From assembly GCA_032191485.1 (NCBI GenBank), contig JAVDOI010000133.1:321001-385000 (forward strand): a stretch of DNA of 64,000 nt, read 5' to 3'. The stretch is from Leptoclinus maculatus. Its lineage: Eukaryota; Chordata; Actinopteri; Perciformes; Stichaeidae. Below the pieces are notes generated by a model. The model had not been told where the DNA came from and made no database searches. It saw only the letters and a list, made by a program, of their open reading frames with translations. Shown piece by piece: positions 1 to 14,240 of the stretch. Both the position numbers and the translations under genes were made by a program. Within the stretch, counting starts at the first letter, position 1. Each line of letters begins with the position of its first letter.

Positions 1-1207
1 TTAGTCAATTTACTTAGCAAATAAATCCTCACAGAAAAAAAGAGTTGTATAAGGTTTCTGTGCGTATTTATTTCCCAACCTTGACACCATTCTTGGATTC
101 ATGTTTCATTCGGGCTCTGTTCAAGGGCTGATTTCTCCATCGCTGGATCGAGACCGCAAGCCCAAAACATTTTGTTCCCATTATAGCCGGTTAAAAATGT
201 TGGTATTCCTGAAATGAAAAATGGTAGCAAACCCTCCCACTCTAACAGGTATTTAAATCAGCCCGTCCAAGATCCTGGAGCGTATGTTTGTTTTCCTTTA
301 CCTGGAGGTAGCCGAGTACGATGTGCTTTCTGCTTTCTGTGTATTTTCATATCATGAGCTTGGCACACATTTTTTACACTCCGGCTTCAAATCAAATCGA
401 CTGTAAAAGCATGAAATCACCTCAAATTGCAACCCTTTTGTAACCCCAGACTACTTACTCCTTCACATCACTACCACCTCAAAGAGTCATATGTGACTTA
501 AGACTGCTCACTATCTTTATAACTCTGACTTAGATATCTATTTCAAAACCATTGCCATGGGACAGAGAAAACTGAGCCTTGGATTAAGGGGGGGATTATG
601 GAGCATTACATGGCACATGCCCTCAGTGTTGTCGAGTCCGAAGATTGTTTTTTAAAGATGTAGAGTTGTGTGTGTTCAACCTTGGAGCAGGTTGGAGTTG
701 GCCCGTGGTGTCTTGACTCAAGTTGAGGAGTTTCTCATTAGAAGTAAAAATAGAGACCCACCACTAGAAGAGATGATGCAACGTATTGAAAGCAAAAGGC
801 AGAGAGAACGCAACCGTGGCGAGCGGTATATGCAAGTAGATGGAGGATCCACATGTGGGAGTAGAAGGTGTAGCCATCTACCAGCTGTAATCCTGCTGTA
901 ATATATAGAAAGAGTGGCCCCGCAGGGTACTGGCAGCACTGTTTCCACTTCTTTAACAATTACTTCCCAATTTACATAATTTACCTTCGGCTTGACAGTT
1001 TGCTTCAACGTCACTGGAACAAAGCTATGCGCTGAATTATGACATAATATTGGATAACTGTTGCACCCACTTAGAATTGGTTTTGGTATACAGTTGTTTT
1101 TCACTGCTCAATATGTTTGCTTCTCCTTAATAAAGCTCTTATTTGAATATATGCACACACAACATAATGCCACCAACTTGTGATCTTGTATCTCCATTTT
1201 CCCCCAG
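1..1207 (+). other. fzd4: fzd4 first intron (3' part)
   Basis: This stretch precedes the acceptor (polypyrimidine CCCCCAG ending at 1207) of the first fzd4 exon in the window. Mammalian FZD4 exon 1 carries the signal peptide and the first half of the cysteine-rich domain. No such sequence is seen here, so exon 1 must lie upstream of the window. The stretch is unremarkable AT-rich DNA, and the short open frames in it look fortuitous. Confidence 0.75.
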
Positions 1208-1345
1208 TTCTTCCTGTGCTCAGTCTATGTGCCAATGTGCACCGACAAGGTTCCCATCCCCATTGGTCCGTGTGGTAGCATGTGTCTGTCTGTGAAGAGG
1301 AAATGCCTCCCGGTGCTCCATGAGTTTGGCTTCATTTGGCCTGAG
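1208..1345 (+). CDS. fzd4: fzd4 exon: distal cysteine-rich domain
   Basis: 46 codons, phase 0 at both ends. It encodes [11 protein letters not shown] through GFIWPE, including four CRD cysteines. The acceptor is CCCCCAG and the donor GAG|GTGAGT. The 91-bp intron that follows has an in-frame TAA, so it cannot be retained as coding. Confidence 0.93.
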
Positions 1346-3616
1346 GTGAGTCACATCATCACAAGAACGCCCTGCATGCATTAAAAAAGATATCAGGATG
1401 TGGTTGAGTGATATGGAAATGCCATTTCCCATCCAGGTGCTCAACTGCAGCCTCTTCCCACCTCAAAACGACCACAACCACATGTGCATGGAAGGCCCGG
1501 GGGACGAGGACCCGCCCTACCAGCCCGTCCGCCATCCTCCCCACCAGGAGGACTGTCAGGCTCTGGGATCCGCACCTGACCAGTATACCTGGTTAAAACA
1601 GACTGAAAGCTGTACTCTACAGTGTGGCTATGACAGCGGGCTCTACCGACGGGGGGCCAAAGTCTTCACCGACGCGTGGATGGCGGTGTGGGCCGTGCTG
1701 TGCTTCCTGTCGACCACTCTGACGGTCCTCACCTTTCTGTTGGATTCACAGCGCTTCTCGTATCCCGAAAGGCCCATCATCTTCCTATCTATGTGCTGTA
1801 ATCTGTACAGCGTGGCCTACCTGGTAAGTGGGAGGATTATATTTCCCCATTGAGTTCATTTGTTTGGTGAGAAGGAATGAAAAAAGAACCTGTCAAATGT
1901 AATTTAGAGTATCGTACTAAATATAGGACAGACTATTTGTTATGATGAAGAAGTTACTTAATCATGTACCGCTGATCTGAATGGAAAAGTTAGATTTTCA
2001 GTCTAACGTAATGAGAATGACTTTATGTCTTTTTTTGCTAACGAATGAAATTTCTGTATATTTTCCGTCCTGCAGGTGCGATTGACTTTGGGCAGGGAGC
2101 GTGTTTCCTGTGACCTGGATGCCACCGCAGTACCGATCCTAGTACAAGAAGGGTTAAAGAGCACCGGCTGTGCCATAGTCTTCCTCCTGCTCTACTTCTT
2201 TGGCATGGCTTCTTCCCTCTGGTTAGTACAACACACACACACACACACACACACACGCTTCTTATCGTATCAAGTCTTTGTCCTATTGTCATCAGCTGTT
2301 GTGAATGGACTTTGGTGGAACAATTTGAACACGAGACTTGCGTCCTGTTTTCTTTAAAGGCCAACTATCCTGTCTCATAACCTCTGTACTAGATGGATTC
2401 CTGGAGGCAGCCTTTGTATAAAAAAAAAAAAGAAAAAGCCACTTTCTGAGTGTGTGCTGCAATACAGTTGCTGTCACAGCTCTTTTTCTTCCTTTTCCCT
2501 TTGTCCTGGTTTTCCTGTTTGTCTTCACTCTTTTGTTTCTGGAAGAGCAGCAGACTGCAAGAACCAAGGACTACACTGTCTCCTAAAACATGATCACAAC
2601 CCCCGGTTATGTAACTAGTCACGATGATCGAATTCAATACATTTTGTGGAAAAGTCATAAAGTGGGTTAAGTTTTTGAGCAACGCAGTAAACAGTCGTAA
2701 ACAACACACATGACTGTTATCAACTACCAATATGAACGGCAGTTCAGAAAGACAAACTGATAACTGTTTCTCTCTCTCTCTCTCTCTCTCTCTCAGGTGG
2801 GTGATCCTGACCCTCACTTGGTTCTTGGCTGCTGGACTGAAGTGGGGCCACGAGGCTATAGAAATGCACAGCTCCTACTTCCACATAGCGGCCTGGGCCA
2901 TCCCGGCCGTTAAAACCATCGTCATCCTCATAATGCGACTGGTGGATGCAGACGACCTAACTGGACTCTGCTATGTTGGCAACCAGCAGCAGGAGGCACT
3001 CACGGGCTTTGTGGTGGCACCACTGGCCACATACCTTCTAATAGGTAATTACAACGTCATCAATCAGTTTTTTGTGCAGGATTTGACCTTTTACTAGTTA
3101 AAAAAAGCAAGTTATTTGAATGCGTAATGCAACTGGCATTGTGTTTTCTCTGTCTGGTGGTCCTTATATGACTGTTGTTTCCCTCTCTGAACTTCAGGCA
3201 CTCTGTTCATCTGTGCTGGCCTCGTGGCTCTCTTCAAGATCCGCTCCAATCTGCAGAAGGACGGTGCCAAAACAGACAAGCTGGAGCGTTTAATGGTGAA
3301 GATCGGCGTGTTTTCGGTCCTCTACACCGTCCCAGCGTCCACCGTCATTGGCTGTTACCTCTACCAGCTCTCTCACTGGGGGGAGTTCAGGGCCAGCCCC
3401 CGGGACTCATACGTGGCATCAGAGATGCTTCGGATCTTCATGTCACTGCTCGTAGGCATCACATCAGGTATGTGGATCTGGTCTGCAAAAACCCTCCACA
3501 CCTGGCAGCGCTGCTCTGCCCGCCTGCTCAGGGATAGCAGGGCGAGCCGGGGGGGCAAGAGGGCGCCGGGCGAGGGCTGGATCAAACCGGGGAAAGGCAA
3601 CGAGACGGTAGTGTGA
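1208..3616 (+). CDS. fzd4: Frizzled-4 (partial, lacks exon 1; five exons in window)
   Basis: Class F seven-transmembrane receptor for Wnt and Norrin at the plasma membrane, acting through Dishevelled. Joined exons 1208-1345, 1437-1823, 2076-2221, 2797-3044 and 3198-3616 give an open frame of 445 residues that matches the second coding exon of mammalian FZD4 (about 442 residues). Visible in order: the distal CRD with its cysteines ([11 protein letters not shown]), the linker motif [11 protein letters not shown]1 ([12 protein letters not shown]), TM2 ([11 protein letters not shown]), TM3 ([10 protein letters not shown]), TM4-7, the Dishevelled-binding KTxxxW motif (KTLHTW) after TM7, and the PDZ-binding end [13 protein letters not shown] and ETVV separate FZD4 from FZD9/10. 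All splice sites are GT-AG and keep frame. The odd feature is that the region is one exon in mammals but is cut by four introns here. The start codon is outside the window. Confidence 0.96.
1437..1823 (+). CDS. fzd4: fzd4 exon: linker, TM1 and TM2
   Basis: 129 codons, phase 0 at both ends. It starts [12 protein letters not shown] and ends SVAYL. It covers the CRD end, the extracellular linker, TM1 and TM2. The donor is CTG|GTAAGT. Mammals have serine where the first valine sits, exactly at the intron junction. Confidence 0.94.
2076..2221 (+). CDS. fzd4: fzd4 exon: ECL1 and TM3
   Basis: 146 bp encoding [13 protein letters not shown] through FFGMASSL and two bases of the next Trp codon. The donor is TG|GTTAGT, followed within 8 bp by a CA microsatellite. 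The next exon supplies the third base and restores the conserved WWV at the end of TM3. Confidence 0.93.
2797..3044 (+). CDS. fzd4: fzd4 exon: TM4 and TM5
   Basis: 248 bp encoding (W)[17 protein letters not shown] through YLLI. The preceding acceptor is fed by a pure TC tract (2769-2794) ending TCTCAG. The donor is ATAG|GTAATT and splits a Gly codon (phase 1). Sequence around [16 protein letters not shown] is nearly invariant in FZD4. Confidence 0.94.
3198..3616 (+). CDS. fzd4: fzd4 last exon: TM6, TM7, cytoplasmic tail
   Basis: 419 bp ending TGA at 3614-3616. It encodes [22 protein letters not shown]6, TM7 ([16 protein letters not shown]), KTLHTW and the tail ending ETVV. The membrane-proximal tail segment ([13 protein letters not shown]) is more Gly/Arg-rich than in mammals. 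Confidence 0.95.
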
Positions 3617-5632
3617 GGAGGAAGAGAGAGAGAGAGAGAGAGACAACGGACAGGAATGGACTTCTACCTGCTTCACTGTCACTCACAGAAACTCACTCTG
3701 ATGGAGAGGACGGACAAAGTGATGAGAGGGAGTAGCAGGAGATTCTCAAGGAAGCCACTGGATGCAACGGCATCATAAAAGCTCGCAGAGAGTCTGCAAG
3801 CATGCCTCACCCCCCTCCAACTGCCTCTAACGGGGGGGGTCAAGGAGGAGAGAAGTGGAGGATTGGGTCGTACTTGAGTAGCAACAGCAGCCTCTCTACC
3901 TCTGTTAGACTTCCTTTGCCCAGAGAGATGGAGAAAGTGAATAATGGAGGAGAAAGAGAGATCGAAAAGGGCAGAACAGAAGCATCGATATGCAGACCGG
4001 ACACACCAATAGGCTGTGTAGCACCATGTCTACCTCTCTGCCTCTCCTTTCTCCAGAGCCCTCAGCAGAAGAGACTTGAACCTGCTGGATACAGTAACCC
4101 TCATGCCGTTGTGTCTTTTTTAGGGTCTTTTGATATTTAGAATTTTACACTGGAGGGTCCTGGTGCAGACGTTATATACAGGTGTAGGTCGCCGTTTCCC
4201 AAAAGCATCTGACAGCTTGAGGTCCTGTGGGGTTTTCACGTCCACACGGGAGAATTTAAATGAAATACCAGACCAAAAGTAATTGAAATCGGATGAAAAC
4301 ATATTAAATATGGCCTTAAATCTGTGATGTGTTTACATTTGAACAACATTATATACATTTTTGAAAATTTTTACTTTTTTGTACAATATATATAAGAGCA
4401 GCTGATTTTATTGCTCAGAATTTTTTGGGAAACCAGCTCTAAGCTGTAATAATGCACTATAGTTGTATACATTATGTGAAGTGTCTGTACTTGTCACAAG
4501 TGGATTACCAGGGACGGCAGTGATGAGAGCCTTCAAACAGCTGCAGAAACAATGTGGTTACATTCACAATATCCTTTCTAACAAACGTTGTGAAGACAAA
4601 GAGCAGACAAAGAAAATAAGGCGAGATTATTTTTTTTAGCGTGTGTTTGTACATTTAGGTAAAGTCTGTGGTAGCTATAAAGTCATACCGCAATGAATCC
4701 TGGGAGAAACCCCCAGCTGTGCCTTTTATTGACCCATAAATGTAGAAGCGGTAAGGCGTCTGGGAAATGTAGGCCTGTGTGTGTTTTACCTCAGCAGTCT
4801 ATGAAAAGCTCAGCTAACTTCCAATGGTGTGTGCAAAGTCTTTGTGGGAACCCCGTACTGCACATGCTCGTGAGTTACCGTGAAATCCAGGAAATTAAAT
4901 GAATTCCCTCTGCCCTCCTTTCCAAACATCGGACCAGAGGCACGTTAAAGAATTAGGAGGTTATTAGACAATCACTTGCCAAGAGACACATTCTGAAATA
5001 ACAAAGAGCCGTCACAGGCACATATAGCAGGTAGTTCCCACGAATCTCATCCGCCAGCAGTTATGATCACTACGATACCACCAATAATGAGCCCATATCT
5101 GCAAAATTGTGTCTCCTTGCCGTCTGTTTGCACTCATCGCTCAGTTTCTTTTTTTTTAAATCCTTTCAGTTCAATAAGGAAATCACAGAAGCACGAGGAA
5201 ATTGTCCCTGTTAATTAGTGTCTGTCTGTTCGATGCCCTCATTGGTCCCCTGCATGTCTGTTTCTCTTTAACCTCGTCTACTCCATCGTGGCTCGTTTCC
5301 CAGACAATCAAGTCGTCCTTGCAAAAGATTACATTTCAGAATTTCATCTCTTCAACATTTTAAATCCTTGCAGTCCCCCTCTATAACTGCTTATAGACTG
5401 TACTATAAGCTTTAATTACAATACCTTATTCCTGGTCTTACTGCTGCACTTACCAAATTCTGCAACTGCTCCTGTGCACCGTATATTTGCCTGACAATCT
5501 TATCTAGCGAAGCTCTAGCGTTTCAGTGAGTCTTTGAATGTATACTATGCGGGTGTGTGTGTGTCACGTTACACCTTCTACTTTAAGTAGGCTGTTTAAA
5601 ATGTATAAGGGCTTGAATGACTTGGAGCTTTG

Positions 5633-5652
5633 CCCCCCCCCCCCCCCCCCCC
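5633..5652. repeat. poly(C) run, 20 bp
   Basis: Twenty consecutive C in the inferred fzd4 3' UTR. The G-strand could form a quadruplex. Run length is uncertain because homopolymers are error-prone in assemblies. Confidence 0.85.
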
Positions 5653-5836
5653 GAGTGTCATTTGATACCAGATAGTGCCTCACGGCGCCCGCCACAGGTA
5701 TTTTTAACATAATGTTTAGAACGGGACAGAAAATAACTTTAAAGTATGGGCTGCCTTTTTCCCCCCAAAACTAAATGTAACAGCACCCTTATTACATTCA
5801 AAGATACTTTTGGTGGTTTTGGTGAAAACCTAGAAC

Positions 5837-6107
5837 CAGTGTTTCTCAAACAAGCAGCCATGGCACACTTATTACATTTCCAAAGTCAAACAAACATTAC
5901 ATTGAGTTAAAGTGAATTAAATTAACCTCTGACCAACCTCCCCTCCCAACTAATGCAGTTTCCCCCCTGAAAGCGTCTAAATGTTTTGGCTGTCTCCTCT
6001 GGTATGCTCACGCAGAGCTTCAGGTGACATTACCAAGCAATCGCTGAACATTTGTGCCTTGCAACAGAGTGTGTGCCACACGGCCCGATGCAGATTGAGA
6101 ACCACTG
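5837..6107. mobile_element. hAT-type MITE remnant in fzd4 3' UTR
   Basis: The segment begins CAGTGTTTCTCAA and ends TTGAGAACCACTG, an inverted pair matching the Charlie/hAT terminal repeat (CAGTGGTTCTCAA) at 12 of 13 positions. It is 271 bp, has no coding capacity and shows the interior decay expected of an old non-autonomous copy. The flanking 8-bp target duplication is not clean, which fits age. Confidence 0.65.
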
Positions 6108-6354
6108 GTAACACAGGATTGTAAATGCTTTTTTGCCCAGATATATGCATCAATGTCGGGGGGTCAGTTCACCGACCCTGATCGTAGCCTTTAAGGTCGA
6201 GACTGTTCCTTTTGTGTAGAAAACTCAATTGTCTTGATGATGTCATCAATGTATTATAAAGAATTTGCTAATTTATCGTTGTAAAAAAAAAGTGACAAAA
6301 AAATGTAAAAATTGTTTGTTATTTAAGAAAACGCTTTTGTATCAGAAGATGATG

Positions 6355-6360
6355 AATAAA
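6355..6360 (+). terminator. fzd4: fzd4 poly(A) signal AATAAA
   Basis: Canonical AATAAA (GATGAATAAAACC), followed after about 20 bp by T/GT-rich sequence. It is the first strong signal in a plausible context downstream of the stop. Confidence 0.6.
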
Positions 6361-6380
6361 ACCTTTTTGGTTTCCAATAC

Positions 6381-9620
<3,240 letters not shown>

Positions 9621-9621
9621 G

Positions 9622-9740
9622 GAATGTAGTACATTTACTCAAGTACTGCACTTAAAAGGCCCAGTGTGTACGATGTGGTGGCATCTACTGGTGTGTTGCA
9701 GATTGCAACCAACTAAATAGCCATCTGCTCACAACCTCGT
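9622..9740. repeat. Two abutting percomorph dispersed-repeat fragments
   Basis: The first part (AATGTAGTACATTTACTC, then AAGTACTGCACTTA) resembles the widespread fish repeat built on 'acttgagtaaatgtactt'. The second part, from AAAAGGCCCAGTGTGTA through TTGCAGATTGCAACCAACT, resembles the 'ggtccagtgtgtaggattta...gcagattgcaaccaactga' repeat. Both identifications come from memory of fish genomes, not from a database. Confidence 0.55.
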
Positions 9741-10036
9741 ACAACTAGGAGCTGCTTTTATCAATACTCGGCTTTTCTACATGACGAGATAATTGCTTTT
9801 AAAACCATATATATAGAATTATGTTTACAACAACAAAGTCACTATATAAAGTCATTAATACAATAAATAACATTCCTGAGTGAAGTTTATAAAGAATGAA
9901 GAATGACATCCGACATTGTCTTTTTACTCGCAAATATTTTGTTGCACATGGAGGAACAAGCGTATAGTTGCCGTCAACTCGTGTCTCCTTCACTTCCCCT
10001 GGTTCACTTCACCACAGCGGCCTATCTGCTTGCGCT

Positions 10037-10038
<2 letters not shown>

Positions 10039-10086
<48 letters not shown>
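10039..10086. repeat. (GT)24 microsatellite
   Basis: Perfect GT dinucleotide run of about 48 bp. Confidence 0.95.
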
Positions 10087-10088
<2 letters not shown>

Positions 10089-11429
10089 TTGCAGGAGCTC
10101 AGCCCGACAGAGAGTGCAGAGCAAACGTGCACTGCAGCGTGATAATAAATGACATCAAAACATTAAAAAGTAGTACTTATCAGCTGTCGCTGCTTCTTAC
10201 TGATCATATTAAATGTTATAATTGAAAAACAGGTGTTTTTAATTACTCTAGCTGATTAGACCTCCAGTCAGGTGTAAGATGGATGGAGCCATGCTGGTTA
10301 TTATGTACAGTAACGTGTCGCCATAATCTACTAATGAGATGATAAACGTTGTCCAACTAGGTGCAACAGAACCAACAGAAAGGTGAGGGAAATGATCAAT
10401 CATGCAGTTTGTACACACAGTCCTACAAAGAGGTCTCATTAGGTAACACACTGGGGGTGAACGATGGGTGTGCAGGGCCTTTACGTTTTTTACATACAAA
10501 ATATATGATCACTAATAAGAAATAATATGCGTTCATCTATCTCATAAGGCATATAAAGTGCACTCAGGGGTGCAATTTACAGGCTGTACTGTTGGGGGAG
10601 AAGAAAATGTGTTACAATGGATAAATGTGGTACCATGTGGGAGGAGGGCTGAGTTATTCCATGTTATTTCAGCAGGACATTTGTCAACTTTAGAAATGTC
10701 AACCGGTCAATACAGCCGCTTCATCCATCTCTGCCTCACTCTCACAGACATACAGAGAGAATGAGAGAGGAGGTTGCGGGGGGGGGTGGAAGTGGTTATG
10801 GAGAAAAGTCAGACAAGAAGATGGAGGGAAGAGTCTAACAAGCGAAACATGAATGATCCATTGTTTTCCTCAATCAGAAAGCTGGCTCGGCAAGCCAAAT
10901 GACTCATACAAACACTAATCTATCTCCAAGAGCCCGTCTGGGTTTGTTTCCTGTTAGTTTCTTCCTCTGCGTCTGTGCTCAGAGGGTGCAGAAATAGAAT
11001 GAATAGAAAGACCTGCTGCTGGTATGGTCAGCTTGTTAATGCCATGTTTTCTTTATGTTCTGCTGGTTTGTGGTTTGAACAGAAACAAGTCAGTCGGTCT
11101 TATCACCGCTTCCATCAGTCCGCCATCAACCTAACCCTATAAGTCAAGTGACGTCATTGTTACTAATAGACACTTGACAGCTTTACTACTTTTCCTAAAA
11201 GGTTGGGCTGTTTTCAATGTTTTCAAATCCTGTTTCTCTAACTGATATCAAACAGATCCTATGAATCCTCTTTAATGCCCCATCTTTTTTTTGTCAGCCA
11301 CCTGACCTCCTCACTCCTCAGATGACATCAGCATGTAAACATCCTAGAAGAAGCTGCAATGCCTGGGACTGTGTTCCATTCAGGAGAAATGAAGATGTGA
11401 CGTAGACGAGTGGGACTACGAGTCTTAAG

Positions 11430-11800
11430 CTAGCGGCACTAAAGGTAGCTGCTAACATGCTAACATGCTGCCATTTAGCCTAAATAATGTTGACCATGTA
11501 CACCATCTTAGTTAAGCGTGTTAGCGTGCTATTATTTGCCAATTAACTGATCACCAAAGTTATTAGAATTCATCCTGAGCCCAATATGAACATCGACACG
11601 CAGCAGATTTCATGGCAAATCCCATAGCTGTCCTTTCACCAAAAAAACACAAATAACAACCTGCTGGTGGCGCTACAGGACAAGCAATAGGATCACCAAC
11701 GTCAATGTGGTGACAAAGAATGTCTGAACTAAATGTAGTCCCTAGAGCCACGCTAATATCACAAATCCAGTTGCTTTGACTTAGTACGTCTAGATATCCT
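11430..11800. repeat. Degenerate percomorph interspersed repeat
   Basis: Contains GCTAACATGCTAACATGCT, then GTTAGCGTGCTA, TGGCGCTACAGGACAAG, GGATCACCAACGTCA and CCCTAGAGCCACGCT in the order known from a common percomorph dispersed repeat. The copy is diverged and I see no clear terminal repeats. Its class is uncertain. Confidence 0.55.
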
Positions 11801-13434
11801 ATCACTAGATGATTCACTCTTAGATGTAGAATTAGATTAAACAGTTAGCCGGTGGATTTGTGTGCCAACATATATATGTTGGAATGGCTCGTGTGTCTGC
11901 ATGTCATGTCGGCACGTTATCTGCCATCTCATGTTTGACAGTGTTTGTGGGTGTGCGTTTGTTCCCCTGGGTCAGTGACATTGTACTGCCAGTTTTAAAC
12001 TTTGGACGCCTGAATAGCAATGAGACAATTAGCTCAAGCCTATGATCCAGGACTCACTGTGCCCTGCTTATTAGAACTGGTCCAACACACTACAACTGCA
12101 CCCCTGTCACACCAATATGGAAATGAAGTGGCAGACACACACGCATAAATACACACAGTAACAAACCAAAAGTCATCAGATAAGAAACAGAAATGTAGGG
12201 CAAATAAGAGGAAAGAGACACAGAGCAGGGGAGGAAGAGAGGCCTGGAGGGTCAATGATAGTATCTCGTTCTCTCTTATGTTTTATCAGTCACATGACTA
12301 ATAAACATATGAGCTGTTTCCAAGAGTTTGTGCTCTAAGAACAATCACCAGAATTATTAGAGTCATTAGAGTCAAACTAACTTCATCTAATTTGTTGTAC
12401 TCCCAATTCAACTAATAAGCCTCATGAGCAGTGGAATGAGGAACATAACGACAATACAAAACACTTTCTGCACTGATATATTGTAATGAAACCATCAGCG
12501 GTGGTCCGGTATTGGTTTTACTGCAGCGTCATCATCTATTTGCAGCCTCAGTATAATCATTGATGAAAGGTTGGACTGGACAGTTTATATCCAATTAGTC
12601 TGGAGAAAAGCGAATAAATCAACAATGTGTACTCTTTCTAAAACCCAACAGTTTATCAAGCAGATTTTGTAAAAGGAATCGATAAAGAATTGAAAAACTA
12701 AATCCTCTCGATGCCCATGCATAATTACTTACCCTATGTGACACAGTCAACCTCAACACATAAAGACCAAGTGATAGGTTTAGGATTGGGGACATTTGAT
12801 GGACTTATTTTTAACCTGTGGCACATATTGAGGATAAGTATGTCACAAAAACCGCCTCGGGTAAAGCAGAGGAAGTATTTGTGGCAGCTACAAAACTAGA
12901 TTAAATGAAGAAAAAATTATTAAATAAATAGAGCGTAGCAACTTCTATACAACCACACACACACACATGCACATTATTATAACTGCGTACATTTGAGAGT
13001 GTGTGTACATGTGTTTTTCTTTGTAAGTATTCATTCAGCTATGGCCCGGAGGTGGCATGAAGCAGTTACACTATAATGTGGTTACACTACATCACACATA
13101 ATGAGACATTTTTTTGCTCACAGGTTATTTCTAACAATGATGTTTATGTTTGATCAAATTTGTGTTATAACCGCTATCACGCACAGCTTTTTCTGGAAAT
13201 ATCACAGCCGCCAACATTCTTATTAGCAGGCCAAGAAAAAATACCAGAAATATGCTACATTAAGCCAGAAACCAGGTGGGTCACTGAGGCTAATCTCTTC
13301 TTTTACTGTCAGTGGCGATAATGCTGCGGGACGGTGGCAACTCAGCAGGAAATGAAAGGAGAATGGATTTGTTTTGAGCACAAAGGAAGGAGACCACCGT
13401 GTTTGTATTTAGTTGCAGACCTACAGCTGCAAAA
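11801..13434. other. Intergenic, no gene seen
   Basis: AT-rich DNA without recognised genes or repeats apart from a short CA run at 12955-12966. Confidence 0.6.
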
Positions 13435-14240
13435 GATGAGGAGTTCAGAGGGGTTGTGCACAAACTGGACCCTAATTATGTTACCCCCAAAAGACATGTG
13501 CACAGTATCTGTAGGATAAAGTAGAGAAAACAATCAATGTGCTAACTGGACAATCAATCATTGCCTCCTTTTCAAGCTCTAATGAAGCGCACCAAATACT
13601 ACAACACGGTGAATATGGATGCATACCTGCTGTTTTCATGTTGACTATAAATCAAACAGTTTTGTTTTGGGATTGGGAGAATGACCAAAGCACCATACTG
13701 CCAAATAAGAGCATCTCTCACGGAGCGCTGGGCCACCAGGGGAAAAGCCACATGCATAGTGACAGATGCTGCTGCAAATATGAATCTCAGATATATTATA
13801 CAATCATTTACATTTGGTTAGGCAGACAGTGTACTGCAGCGACCTGTCCTATCCAATGCAGCTTATACCCGCTAGATGTGCAGGACGGGGTGGACACCTG
13901 CTGGAACAATTTGTTTCCTTCCACACGCTGGGGCATGTGTTCAAGCCAAGAAAGCCACTGGCTTAGCCCTGGTCTGACGACAAACTCTATCCCCCCCGAT
14001 GACTGCAGAGGAATATCACAACACAGGTGAGAGCTTCAGTGCGCTGTCATCCTTCACTGATGCCACCATGGAGCTGTCAGAGGAGGAGAGGGTTTCAGGC
14101 TCCAATGCAATAGCACTTTCAAAAATGATTGAATACTCTGTCCTAGAGAGAAGTCCCTGCTGTGACCACTTATTGCAGTCCACCTAGGAGAGAACCTGAG
14201 TGCAGTGCTGGACCCAAGATTTAAGACCGTGACATTTTTC
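13435..14240 (+). pseudogene. hAT (ZBED-type) transposase, decayed
   Basis: Translations of the + strand, hopping between frames, give short blocks typical of hAT-superfamily transposases in the right order. These are FRGVVHKLDPNYVTPKR near 13441-13491; TERWATRGKATCIVTDAAANM near 13720-13783, containing the VTDxAAN catalytic-region motif; a CWNN segment near 13898 where the RWNST motif is expected; ATMELSEEERVSGSN at about 14059-14103; and LDPRFK at 14208-14225, part of the C-terminal dimerisation region. Stops and frameshifts interrupt it (for example TAG shortly after the first block), and neither a BED finger nor the terminal hATC block is recognisable. It is a dead fossil copy. No terminal inverted repeats were located. 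Confidence 0.7.

Larger units (their letters stand above)
3617..6380 (+). other. fzd4: fzd4 3' UTR (inferred)
   Basis: About 2.7 kb between the fzd4 stop and a canonical AATAAA. FZD4 mRNAs in other vertebrates also have multi-kilobase 3' UTRs. It contains a GA microsatellite just after the stop (3626-3643), a 20-bp poly-C run and a MITE. No other coding signal was found in it. The exact cleavage site is not determined. Confidence 0.6.

Noticed and set aside
668..901. 77-codon + strand open frame upstream of the first fzd4 exon
   Set aside because: Basic low-information peptide with no family resemblance; it lies in an intron of fzd4 and lacks splice or promoter support.
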